DNA from: Candidatus Pelethocola excrementipullorum
Lineage (GTDB): Bacteria; Bacillota; Clostridia; Lachnospirales; Lachnospiraceae
Assembly (NCBI GenBank): GCA_018714325.1
Contig: DVNN01000180.1
Coordinates: forward strand, 1 to 42,312
DNA length: 42,312 bases
Reading direction: 5' to 3'
Part shown: piece by piece, positions 1-7,475 of the stretch
Numbering within the stretch: position 1 is the stretch's first letter
How the letters are laid out: every line of letters begins with the position of its first letter
Translations under genes and position numbers: made by a program
Notes under the pieces: model-generated
Told to the model about the DNA's origin: nothing
Seen by the model: only the letters and a program-made list of their open reading frames with translations
Databases searched by the model: none

Positions 1-31
1 ACTGCGCGGCGGTCCAATTTCTTTAGCATAA
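1..31 (+). CDS. Possible 3' end of an upstream gene (partial)
   Basis: Reading from base 2, nine sense codons (LRGGPISLA) run into TAA at 29-31, and a strong terminator hairpin follows 20 bases later. This is what the tail of a + strand gene entering from outside the window would look like. The fragment is far too short to identify, and the frame is chosen only because it ends just before the terminator. Confidence 0.35.
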   Translation, partial: LRGGPISLA

Positions 32-51
32 TGAAGTTCTCCTCCGTGTTA

Positions 52-90
52 AAGGGCAAAGCCATATTCCAGGCTTTGCCCTTGTTCGTA
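52..90 (+). terminator. Rho-independent terminator of the upstream gene
   Basis: Perfect 12-bp stem: AAGGGCAAAGCC at 52-63 pairs with GGCTTTGCCCTT at 72-83 around an 8-base loop. A short T-containing tail follows. It separates whatever lies upstream from the cyclase gene. Confidence 0.75.
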
Positions 91-197
91 TTGTATACAA
101 AAAAGAAAATTTTACATTTATTTCAACCTTAAGTCCCTAAATTTATAGCTTTTTGTGTAAAACAATTGAAATTTTATCAGCTTTAAAATATAATGAT

Positions 198-420
198 ACC
201 AGGGTTAAAAGGTCATGCTTTTCATGCTTGCATGAAAAAGCATGAGTTTGGGACCCGCAAAACATGAGAAAGTAGCCCAAATAGGGCGGATTTCGAATGT
301 TTTAGGGTGCTGAGTGCCAGTGGCACTCGTTTAGCACCGACCGAAGCGGAGCGAAGATGTGGGAGCACTTTTGTGCGGAACAATCCGTAGTATCATGGGG
401 TCAAAATACCTTTTGACCCC
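198..420. repeat. Structured non-coding element with imperfect terminal inverted repeats
   Basis: The left end has GGGTTAAAAGG (202-212). The right end reads TTTTGACCCC (411-420), which in reverse complement begins GGGGTCAAAAGG, so the ends are imperfect inverted repeats. Inside are three hairpins: TCATGCTTTTCATGC (213-227) with its complement at 230-245; GAGTGCC (312-318) with GGCACTC (322-328), extended by GGTGCT/AGCACC; and GGGGTCAAAA (397-406) with TTTTGACCCC (411-420). No reading frame is convincing. The design resembles a MITE or another dispersed palindromic element; a leader RNA of the next operon is the alternative. It accounts for most of the gene-free 32-465 stretch. Confidence 0.55.
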
Positions 421-465
421 AACTCATCATATATATTAAGAACAAAGTACAAAGGAGGTTTTATT

Positions 466-1149
466 ATGTCCGTATACGAAATGAACAATCTCAGAGTTGT
501 CGATCTGACAAAGACTCTGGATCCGAAAACAGAAACCAGAAGATGTGGGCTCACACGTTTTAACACAGGAGGACCTATTCCTGATTTCCATACAATCATG
601 GATTTAACCAGCCATCTGGGAACTCACGTAGAGTGTCCTTATCATCACAATGATAACTGGTCAGACGTTGCTTCTCTTCCAATCACCACATTTATGGGCA
701 GAGCAATCTACGTAAACATCGAGGGACTGGAGCCTAACCACAAGATCACAGGCGAAGATCTGGAAAAAGCCTGCGGCGACCGTATTCAGGAAGGCGATAT
801 CGTAATCCTGGACTCTCCTATGAGAATCGATCCTTTCACTCCTAAAACTAACACGAAAGAAGATGAGAGACTGTTTATCTGCCGAGAGACAGCAGAATGG
901 CTGAAAGAAAAGAAAGCAAAGTGTGTAGGCTTTGGTGATGGTGTTTCCATCGAAAGCAATAATGAGGATGTTTGTGCATTCCACGATGTTCTTATGGAAG
1001 TGGACTGCGTGTTCTTAGAAGTATTGAAGAACCTGGACCAGCTGAAAACAGATACTTTCTTTATGTCCTACTCTCCTCTTCCAATCAAAGGATTGGACTC
1101 TTGCCCGATAAGAGCCTATGCAATTGAAGGATTAGCAGAATTTTCATAA
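466..1149 (+). CDS. Cyclase family protein (kynurenine formamidase-like metal hydrolase)
   Basis: Cytoplasmic protein of 227 residues, normal for the family. The family's metal motif HxGTHxDxPxH is seen as H50-L-G-T-H54-V-E56-C-P58-Y-H60, with Glu in place of the usual Asp. Family members hydrolyse amides or lactones (arylformamidase, isatin hydrolase) or act as poorly defined cyclases, using Zn or Mn. The start is well set by AAAGGAGG 7-8 bases upstream. It is the first gene of a + strand pair with the PanE-like gene 22 bases downstream. There is no neighbouring tryptophan pathway, so kynurenine formamidase activity is not supported; hydrolysis of a cyclic or ester intermediate of the local oxidoreductase pathway is an inference. 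Confidence 0.85.
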   Translation: MSVYEMNNLRVVDLTKTLDPKTETRRCGLTRFNTGGPIPDFHTIMDLTSHLGTHVECPYHHNDNWSDVASLPITTFMGRAIYVNIEGLEPNHKITGEDLEKACGDRIQEGDIVILDSPMRIDPFTPKTNTKEDERLFICRETAEWLKEKKAKCVGFGDGVSIESNNEDVCAFHDVLMEVDCVFLEVLKNLDQLKTDTFFMSYSPLPIKGLDSCPIRAYAIEGLAEFS

Positions 1150-1171
1150 TGCAATAGGAAAGGAACATGTT

Positions 1172-2086
1172 ATGAATATAGCAATCATTGGAGCCGGTGC
1201 AATGGGTTCCGTCTATGGCGGCATTTTATCAAAGGCTAATACGGTATCACTGATCGATACCAATGCGGACACCGTCAGCAAAATCAACAATGAAGGACTG
1301 GTTCTGCAAAATGAAGAAGGCAGTCAGACTTACCATCCTGGCGCCTATACCTCTTCGGAGACTCTGGAACCGGTGGATCTCGTAATCATCTTCGTAAAAT
1401 CACTGTTTATCGATGCAGCACTTTCATCCAATCGTTCTTTGATCGATGAAAACACCTATGTTTTGACCCTTCAAAATGGCTTTGGCCACGAAGATGTCAT
1501 CGGTAAATACGTAGATTCTTACCATATTATCATCGGAACCACAGAAGACAATGGGGCCGTGCTTTCTCCCGGCGTCATCCGTTTTGGCGGCAACAGAAGA
1601 ACGAATATCGGTTTATTGAATGGTGAAACCACAGAGGATCTGCTGCATGTGAAACGTGCATTCGAGAAATCCGGATTCATCTGCACCATCTACGATAATA
1701 TCCAGCAATTACGCTGGAACAAGCTGTTTACCAACGCTTCTTTAAGCGTTGTCACCGCTCTTTTGCAGGTTCCCATCGGTTATATCCATGAGAACAAGCA
1801 CGCATGGGCGCTGACAAGCCAGCTGGTACATGAAGCTGTTCAGGTAGCACACAGCTATGATATCGTGGCAGACGAGGAGAAGATTTTAGATGATATCAAG
1901 AACGTCTCCTTAAATTCCCCTGATGGGGTAACCTCTATCTGCGCGGATATTAAAAACGGCAGAAAGACAGAAGTTGACTTTATAAGCGGAGCACTGGTAA
2001 AGGCGGCTGAAAAGCACAATATCAATGTTCCATCACATAAATTTGCCTTGGAAATGATTCATGGTTTAGAGGATAGAACAAACTAA
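1172..2086 (+). CDS. 2-dehydropantoate 2-reductase family protein (PanE/ApbA-like)
   Basis: 304 residues with an N-terminal Rossmann motif, IIGAGAMGSVYGG (about residues 5-16), followed by the two-domain ketopantoate reductase layout and a helical C-terminal half containing the family segment around RWNKLFTNA. True PanE reduces ketopantoate with NADPH in pantothenate synthesis. Here the gene sits directly behind a cyclase-like gene and among catabolic oxidoreductases, with no panB, panC or panD nearby. A role as a reductase of another 2-keto or 3-keto acid is therefore at least as likely. The start follows AGGAAAGGAACATGTT. The transcript ends at a hairpin around 2174-2208. Confidence 0.85.
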   Translation: MNIAIIGAGAMGSVYGGILSKANTVSLIDTNADTVSKINNEGLVLQNEEGSQTYHPGAYTSSETLEPVDLVIIFVKSLFIDAALSSNRSLIDENTYVLTLQNGFGHEDVIGKYVDSYHIIIGTTEDNGAVLSPGVIRFGGNRRTNIGLLNGETTEDLLHVKRAFEKSGFICTIYDNIQQLRWNKLFTNASLSVVTALLQVPIGYIHENKHAWALTSQLVHEAVQVAHSYDIVADEEKILDDIKNVSLNSPDGVTSICADIKNGRKTEVDFISGALVKAAEKHNINVPSHKFALEMIHGLEDRTN

Positions 2087-2173
2087 TCCCATGACCAAAA
2101 TTTGCTTACCTGATATGACAGAGACATCAGTTTCCGTCATGTGTACCTCATTAGAATATAAATAGTCTGGGTT

Positions 2174-2215
2174 GAGGCCTCCTATGTTTATAAAGCATAG
2201 AAGGCCTTAATTCTG
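2174..2215 (+). terminator. Probable terminator after the cyclase/PanE-like pair
   Basis: GAGGCCTCCTATG (2174-2186) pairs with CATAGAAGGCCTT (2196-2208) with one mismatch. A loop of nine bases separates them, and a weak T-rich tail (TTCTGTTT) follows. Confidence 0.6.
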
Positions 2216-2361
2216 TTTAGAATCCCCTGCGAAGAGTTCCAGTCCATACAAGAGATTCATAGAATCTCCACTTATCGATTGTTTTCTATCAGCGGTTCAG
2301 GTACAATACTATCATAGTTCCTTAATTTAGATAGTTTTATACCGGAATAGGAGTGAATACA

Positions 2362-3234
2362 TTGGATTTGAAAAGGATAAAATACTTTACCGAGGTCGCC
2401 CGGTTAAAGAGCTTCTCCAAGGCAGCAAAAGTGCTGTACGTCTCCCAGACAGCTGTCAGCCAGCAGATTGCCGTATTGGAAAAAGAAGTTGGTGTGGAAT
2501 TACTGATTAGAGATAAGAAGAAAGTCCAACTGACTTCTGCCGGCAATGTCTTCCTTCTGGAAGCAAACCGTCTGATCCGGCAGTATGAGAATGCGGTTAT
2601 AAAAGCGAAGGAAGCCGCTTACGGCCTGGACGGAATGATTAAGATTGGATTTTTCAGCATGTTTGACCGGGACGTCATCGCACCCGCACTCGCAGACTTT
2701 CATCTTAAGTATCCCAAGGTAAAGCTGAATATTGTCCAATGTAGCTATAAGGATATGAGATCTAATCTTTTAAATGGAACCATTGATATCGGTTTTTCAT
2801 TTCATATGGAATCCGATGAAATAGAGGAACTGGGCATCTACCAGACCTATCCTCAGTTATGCGTCAACCGGAATCACCGGCTGGCGGATAAGACCCTTAT
2901 CGAGCCCAAGGATCTGGAAGGCGAACATGTTATCTCCTATATAAAAAACAAGGAGCAATCCGATTATTACGAGGCACACCGCACCAAGGCTTCCTCGGAA
3001 GTCCAGACCGACGTCTCCCTTCTTGTGGAAAATATGGACGATGCCGTCATGCTTGTGAATATCAATGCGGGAATTGCATTCCTGCCCAAGATCACCGATT
3101 TTATCAATCCTGATAAAGTTGTATTCATCGATCAGGAGATTCAGAAGGTTCCTTTTGATGTGAATGCATATTGGATCAAGGCGAACCAAAATCCTGTTCT
3201 CCAACTCTTTCTCAATGTGCTTTCAGAAAAATAG
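2362..3234 (+). CDS. LysR family transcriptional regulator
   Basis: About 290 residues: an N-terminal winged helix-turn-helix (residues about 1-60, with the SFSKAAKVLYVSQTAVSQQI recognition region) followed by the LysR substrate-binding domain. I prefer the TTG at 2362 over the in-frame GTG at 2353. The only ribosome binding site, AGGAG at 2349-2353, overlaps the GTG but lies eight bases before the TTG, and the TTG start gives the family-typical MDLKRIKYF opening. LysR proteins usually control an adjacent gene in response to a pathway metabolite. The obvious target is the OYE-type gene just downstream, whose promoter carries a 12-bp palindrome at 3388-3399. Confidence 0.92.
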   Translation: MDLKRIKYFTEVARLKSFSKAAKVLYVSQTAVSQQIAVLEKEVGVELLIRDKKKVQLTSAGNVFLLEANRLIRQYENAVIKAKEAAYGLDGMIKIGFFSMFDRDVIAPALADFHLKYPKVKLNIVQCSYKDMRSNLLNGTIDIGFSFHMESDEIEELGIYQTYPQLCVNRNHRLADKTLIEPKDLEGEHVISYIKNKEQSDYYEAHRTKASSEVQTDVSLLVENMDDAVMLVNINAGIAFLPKITDFINPDKVVFIDQEIQKVPFDVNAYWIKANQNPVLQLFLNVLSEK

Positions 3235-3245
3235 ATACACTGACA

Positions 3246-3297
3246 CCCTCCAGGAGGCTCCCCAAGATGGGGAGAACTCTTGGTGGGATTTTTTTGT
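3246..3297 (+). terminator. Terminator after the LysR gene
   Basis: A branched hairpin. CTCCCC (3258-3263) pairs with GGGGAG (3268-3273), enclosed by an outer imperfect stem of CCCTCCAGGAG with CTCTTGGTGGG, and followed by a run of seven T. Confidence 0.7.
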
Positions 3298-3364
3298 CCG
3301 CCTTCCCTTATAAGTTTTACTTATCACATGATTGCCTTTTTGTATTGGACTCCTGCCTCACCCT

Positions 3365-3404
3365 TTGATATTGTTAAACTATAAACAAAGTTCGAACTTA
3401 TAAT
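3365..3404 (+). promoter_or_regulatory. Promoter and candidate LysR operator of the OYE gene
   Basis: A consensus TATAAT at 3399-3404 overlaps a perfect 12-bp palindrome AAGTTCGAACTT (3388-3399). No -35 box sits at 17 bp. The nearest candidates are TTGATA (3365), TTGTTA (3371) or TTAAAC (3374). A good -10 with a poor -35 and a palindrome fits an activator-dependent promoter, plausibly driven by the upstream LysR. This is inference from position only. Confidence 0.45.
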
Positions 3405-3426
3405 ACAAACACTGGGAGGCAGTAAA

Positions 3427-5367
3427 ATGCAAACAAAGTATCGCAATGTCTTACAGCCAATCCAAATTGGCCCCATGAAGCTTAAGAACAGAGTATCATT
3501 TACACCAGTATGGCCAAGCTTTGCAACTGCAGACGGCCATGTGAACCGCGAATTGATGGAGTGGACAAGACATCTGGTGAAGGGCGGCTGCGCCTGCATC
3601 AACATCGGATGCGGAACGGTAAACCGTTTCTTACCAAAAGAAGTTGCTCATCTCCTTCGTATGGGAGACGAATCCGTGGTCAATGAACTGTCCATGCTCT
3701 GTGATCTTGTTCATATGTACAATTGTAAAATCGGGATGGAGCTTTTTGCCATTAATCTGGAAGCCGGTTCCTTCGAGGACAGAGATAAGGATGCCACAAA
3801 GCCAACCGTTGAAATCGATCCCACCTACTTATCCAAAGAGCAGATTCAGGAGTTTATCGAAGACTTTGCAAACGCCGCAGAACGTGCTATGCGCAGCGGA
3901 GTGGACAGCCTGGTAATTCATGGAGCTCACGGACAGTTGCCTGGATGTTTTCTTTCCAAACTGATTAATGAGCGTACCGATGAGTATGGTACTGATTCCA
4001 TGGAAGACCGTGCCAGATTCACCAATGAGCTGCTCCAGGCAATCCGGGATAAAGTCGGCAACAGGCTGGCAATTGAGTACAGGATCAACGCAAATGATAT
4101 GATCCCCGGCTCTCCTGACCTGGATGAGGTAATTGAATTCGCTAAAATTATCGAAGACAAGATCGATCTGCTTCATGTTTCCAGAGGAATGCACTCCATT
4201 CAAAGTTTGGCCCCCTATATCAACCAGCCAATCTACTTTGATCATGGAATTAACCTGGAAGATGCGGCCAAGATCAAAAAAGCCGTAAATATTCCCGTGA
4301 CAGTCGTAGGTTCTGTTACCCTTGATCAGGCAGATCAGGCCATCGGAGAAGGAAAGATTGATATGGTATCCATGGCCCGTGGTTTAATGGCAGATCCGCA
4401 GATGGTGAACAATGCCCGCAGGGATTGTTCCGAAAAGACGAGACCTTGTATTCGTTGTAATAACTGTATTCAGAAAACCCACTATCTTCTGGCACCAATC
4501 CGCTGTACCGTAAATGCTGAACTGGGCATGGAAACACTCTACTCCAACATTCCTACTCCTGCCTTATCGAAAAAGGTGGCAGTAATCGGCGGTGGCCCCG
4601 GCGGCATGGAAGCGGCCAGAACCGCAGCGAGCCGAGGACATCAGGTTGTGTTATTCGAACGAACAGATGAATTGGGCGGCGTGCTGAAGATGGCCTCAAT
4701 TCCAGATTTCAAGGCTGATATGAAGGCTTATCTGGACTGGGCGGTTCAGGAGACCCTAAACACCCCTAATCTGGAGATTAGAATGAACACCACAGCAACT
4801 CCCGCTCTGATCAAAGAGGGACAATTCGATACCGTTATACTGGCCTTAGGTGCTACCCCCATCATTCCGGATTTCGTGAAAGACAGCCCGAATACCGTAT
4901 GGGTCGGAGATGTGGAAACAGGCAGCGTGGAGACAGGTAGTCATGTGGTTATCGTAGGCGCAGGTCTTACAGGCTGTGAAGCCGCACTGGCTCAAAGCAG
5001 GGCCGGAAAAAAGGTGACCCTTGTGGATATGATCAGCGAAGATAATTTCGGCAATGGCGGGGCCAAGTTTAATCAGATAGCAATTACCGATCTTTTAAAG
5101 CAAGAAGATATACAGTTCCGCGGCGGTCTGCGTCTGGAGTCCGTCAATCAAGAAGGCGCAATATTTACCACGGCGGATGGAAAACAAGAAATCCTCGCCT
5201 GTGACACCGTAATCCTTTCCCTGGGGGTACGTGCAAATGCCGAATACGTGGACGAATTTGACGGGTGTGCTTACGATATTGTTGCCGTAGGAGATTGTAA
5301 TACAAAGCAGGGAACCTTATATCATGCGGTACACAGTGCCCATGAAGCAGGATATATCATATCGTAG
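3427..5367 (+). CDS. OYE-type NADH:flavin oxidoreductase with Fe-S cluster (enoate reductase / 2,4-dienoyl-CoA reductase family)
   Basis: 646 residues with the full three-part layout: FMN TIM barrel (about 1-335), cluster motif C341-x2-C344-x2-C347-x12-C360, and a two-dinucleotide-fold flavoprotein module (IGGGPGGMEAA near 383, IVGAGLTGCEAA near 507). Relatives pass electrons from NAD(P)H through FAD and 4Fe-4S to FMN and reduce C=C bonds of enoates, dienoyl-CoAs, bile acids (BaiCD, BaiH) or other ring enones. The barrel segment reads H165-GAHG-Q170, so Gln stands where the family usually has the proton-donating Tyr (HGYL-type); RTDEYG follows as expected. That change may mean a different substrate or mechanism. 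The start is set by GGGAGG. The gene is monocistronic and ends at the bidirectional terminator near 5569. Confidence 0.9.
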   Translation: MQTKYRNVLQPIQIGPMKLKNRVSFTPVWPSFATADGHVNRELMEWTRHLVKGGCACINIGCGTVNRFLPKEVAHLLRMGDESVVNELSMLCDLVHMYNCKIGMELFAINLEAGSFEDRDKDATKPTVEIDPTYLSKEQIQEFIEDFANAAERAMRSGVDSLVIHGAHGQLPGCFLSKLINERTDEYGTDSMEDRARFTNELLQAIRDKVGNRLAIEYRINANDMIPGSPDLDEVIEFAKIIEDKIDLLHVSRGMHSIQSLAPYINQPIYFDHGINLEDAAKIKKAVNIPVTVVGSVTLDQADQAIGEGKIDMVSMARGLMADPQMVNNARRDCSEKTRPCIRCNNCIQKTHYLLAPIRCTVNAELGMETLYSNIPTPALSKKVAVIGGGPGGMEAARTAASRGHQVVLFERTDELGGVLKMASIPDFKADMKAYLDWAVQETLNTPNLEIRMNTTATPALIKEGQFDTVILALGATPIIPDFVKDSPNTVWVGDVETGSVETGSHVVIVGAGLTGCEAALAQSRAGKKVTLVDMISEDNFGNGGAKFNQIAITDLLKQEDIQFRGGLRLESVNQEGAIFTTADGKQEILACDTVILSLGVRANAEYVDEFDGCAYDIVAVGDCNTKQGTLYHAVHSAHEAGYIIS

Positions 5368-5480
5368 ATAATTCCAATTGGAGTTTTCTAATAGTCAGGA
5401 AATGAAGGATGAAAAGACCCTGACAGGTAAACGATCCCGATAAAGCTGTCTCTGAATGTAAATGAATAAACATGGATTGT

Positions 5481-5537
5481 GGATCATCGATGATAGGAAT
5501 GATCCGGTTACAGAGAGACCGGAGGATGAATCATTCC
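5481..5537 (+). other. Alternative hairpins in the 3' region of the OYE transcript
   Basis: GGAATGAT (5496-5503) pairs with ATCATTCC (5530-5537) around an inner CCGGT/ACCGG stem. A competing fold pairs GGATCAT (5481-5487) with ATGATCC (5499-5505). The 12-mer ATCATCGATGAT is palindromic too. The stretch has no coding potential that I can see; it lies between the stop codon and the terminator. Confidence 0.4.
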
Positions 5538-5568
5538 AAATGAATTTTTAAACCGCTTTATGGGATAC

Positions 5569-5606
5569 AAGAAGGGCTGAGCCACTAACTGGCTCAGCCC
5601 TTCTTT
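5569..5606. terminator. Bidirectional terminator between OYE and IclR genes
   Basis: Perfect 15-bp stem, AAGAAGGGCTGAGCC at 5569-5583 with its complement at 5591-5605, around a 7-base loop. A-rich and T-rich flanks let it serve both converging genes. Confidence 0.9.
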
Positions 5607-5636
5607 ACTATTTATTTGGAAGTTTCAAAATTCGAT

Positions 5637-6410
5637 TCATCTACCACCGACATGTTTTCCAATAATCGCGGTAACTTTTTCTCTGGTAGCCCAGAGGTGT
5701 TTCTGTACCTCTTTCAGACTATCCTCCTGCATCCTGGCCAAGGGTGCCGAAATACTGATTCCATAGGAATAGATTCCCCTGTAATCAGGCACGCTTACCC
5801 CCACACAGAACAGCCCTACTTCTCTCTCTTCATTGTCATAGGCAAAGCCTGTCTGCTTCGTCTCATCCAACTCCGATAACAGTGTATCCAGCTCACAAAT
5901 CGTATTTGGTGTGTATTTTACAATATGGCTTTCATCCCAGACCTTCTTAACCTCATCCTCGGTCAGTTCAGACAGTATCGCTTTTCCCACCGCCGTTCCG
6001 GCCAATGGAAATTCCAGTCCCACATACGAGCCGGTTGCAAACATATTGGCGGAAGGCGTAATTTTATCTATATACCGGATATTTGTCCCCGCACGTTCCA
6101 CCAAATGGACGGTCTCTTTGCATTCTTCTGATAATTGTACCAGATAAGGGTGAACCAATTTCACCACCCCATTGCGCTCCTGGATTCCGCTTCCTATAGC
6201 CAGCATCTTATAGGTCAGGAGATATTTGTCTGTCTCCACCTGTTTATCCGCATAGCCCAACTCCACCAAAGTCCCCAGAATCCTGTGTACTACCGTTGAA
6301 TGCAGACCTGTTTCGTGGGCGATTTCTCTGACTCCCATCGTACCACGTTCAGCCATAAGTTCTATTATTTGAAATGCACGTTCCACAGATTGAACCGTCT
6401 CTCTTGCCAT
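5637..6410 (-). CDS. IclR family transcriptional regulator
   Basis: 257 residues: an N-terminal winged helix (about 1-65, with TVQSVERAFQIIELMAE and GVREIAHETGLHSTVVHRIL) and a C-terminal GAF-like effector domain (about 80-250) typical of IclR. Such proteins bind small organic acids and repress or activate nearby catabolic genes. It lies 91 bases downstream of the hydroxyacid dehydrogenase gene on the same strand, so it may be partly co-transcribed with it. A good candidate operator is the palindrome at 8584-8602 in front of the alcohol dehydrogenase gene. The ribosome binding site at this start is weak. Confidence 0.93.
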   Translation of the reverse strand: MARETVQSVERAFQIIELMAERGTMGVREIAHETGLHSTVVHRILGTLVELGYADKQVETDKYLLTYKMLAIGSGIQERNGVVKLVHPYLVQLSEECKETVHLVERAGTNIRYIDKITPSANMFATGSYVGLEFPLAGTAVGKAILSELTEDEVKKVWDESHIVKYTPNTICELDTLLSELDETKQTGFAYDNEEREVGLFCVGVSVPDYRGIYSYGISISAPLARMQEDSLKEVQKHLWATREKVTAIIGKHVGGR

Positions 6411-6501
6411 GTATGCCGCACCATCCTTTATTCTTTAGGTAAAACGCTAAAACCAAGTTAAATACTATCATATATGGCAGTCTTTTTCAAACGATTCTAT
6501 C

Positions 6502-7455
6502 TTATAATTGATTTACCGGATAATGTACCGGCTCTCCCTTTGCAAACCTCACAGACTCTTCCGCAACCTTACGCTTCAGTTCCACGGAAGATTCCTCGGA
6601 GTACCAGGCCATATGAGGAGTACAGAGGAAATTGTCAAATGCAAAGAGTTCCGCACCTACCTTCATCGGTTCTTCTGCCACAACATCCAATGCCGCGCCC
6701 GCGATCAGTTTCTCTTTCAATGCTGTCAATAAATCTGCTTCATTGATGATTCCACCTCTTGCCGTATTCACCAGATAAGCTGTCGGTTTCATCTTCTTAA
6801 GGGCTTCCAGATCAAAGAGATTCTCTGTCTCTTTAGTCAATGGGCAATGAATGGAAATCATATCGGCTTCTTTCAACAGTGTATCGAATCCTACGATCTC
6901 TACGCCATCGATTACAGTCCCAGTTTCATATGCACAATCAAAGGCAATCACCCTACAGTCAAATCCTGACATTCTCTTTGCAAATGTACGGCCGATTCTG
7001 CCAAATCCCACAACCCCAACTGTGGATCCTGGAATTCGATAAACCGGAATGGATTTTGTATAATCCCATACCTGATGTTTCGTACGGTCGTTGGTCTCAC
7101 AGACCTTACGTACCAAAGCCATCATCAGAGCCATGGCCTGATCTGCCACCTCGTTCATACCATAATCCGGCACGTTGCAGACCTGGATTCCCAGTTCTGT
7201 GGCAGCATCCAAATCAATGGTATTCACACCCACACCATATCTGACAATGAGTTTCAGCTCTGGGCTTAAAGCCTCCAGTGCCTTACGGGTGAACTGGCCA
7301 TACTGAGTGATCATAATCTCTCCGCCCTTGGTCCCCTCAATCAATTCATCTGGGGTAACACATGCAAGATGATCATAGGTCATCCCAGCCTTACCAAACA
7401 CCTCATCTTCCTGAATCATATCTTCATGATCACAGTCTGTAACAATGATTTTCAT
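6502..7455 (-). CDS. D-isomer specific 2-hydroxyacid dehydrogenase (CtBP/phosphoglycerate dehydrogenase-like)
   Basis: 317 residues with the split catalytic domain and central NAD-binding fold: VGVVGFGRIGRTFAKRM in the middle, the catalytic Arg in NTARGGIINE, Glu in DVVAEEP, and His in CTPHMAWYSEES. The last motif is typical of the CtBP-like branch. The enzyme would interconvert a 2-keto acid and a D-2-hydroxy acid with NAD(H). AAGGAG precedes the start by eight bases, and the gene lies 20 bases behind the zinc alcohol dehydrogenase gene, so the two are one operon. The substrate cannot be told from the sequence; the SDR, ADH and IclR neighbours suggest sugar-acid or related hydroxy-acid catabolism. 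Confidence 0.92.
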   Translation of the reverse strand: MKIIVTDCDHEDMIQEDEVFGKAGMTYDHLACVTPDELIEGTKGGEIMITQYGQFTRKALEALSPELKLIVRYGVGVNTIDLDAATELGIQVCNVPDYGMNEVADQAMALMMALVRKVCETNDRTKHQVWDYTKSIPVYRIPGSTVGVVGFGRIGRTFAKRMSGFDCRVIAFDCAYETGTVIDGVEIVGFDTLLKEADMISIHCPLTKETENLFDLEALKKMKPTAYLVNTARGGIINEADLLTALKEKLIAGAALDVVAEEPMKVGAELFAFDNFLCTPHMAWYSEESSVELKRKVAEESVRFAKGEPVHYPVNQL

Positions 7456-7475
7456 TAATCTTTCTCCTTCTCAGT

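Noticed and set aside
375-382. GCGGAACA, identical to a half-site of the candidate IclR operator at 8584-8602
   Set aside because: A single 8-mer half-site without its partner inside an already structured element is likely to be chance.
661-984. Open frame on the - strand opposite the cyclase gene
   Set aside because: Antisense shadow of a conserved gene, low-complexity translation, no start signals.
466-1149. Kynurenine formamidase (KynB) as a firm assignment
   Set aside because: Only the superfamily motif supports it, one motif Asp is Glu, and no tryptophan-degradation genes are nearby.
3829-4245. Open frame of about 138 codons on the - strand inside the OYE gene
   Set aside because: Complete overlap with a conserved coding sequence and no independent evidence.
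3427-5367. Bile-acid 7-dehydroxylation enzyme BaiCD/BaiH
   Set aside because: Fold and motifs are shared by the entire enoate/dienoyl-CoA reductase family; no other bai gene is adjacent and the active-site Tyr position differs.
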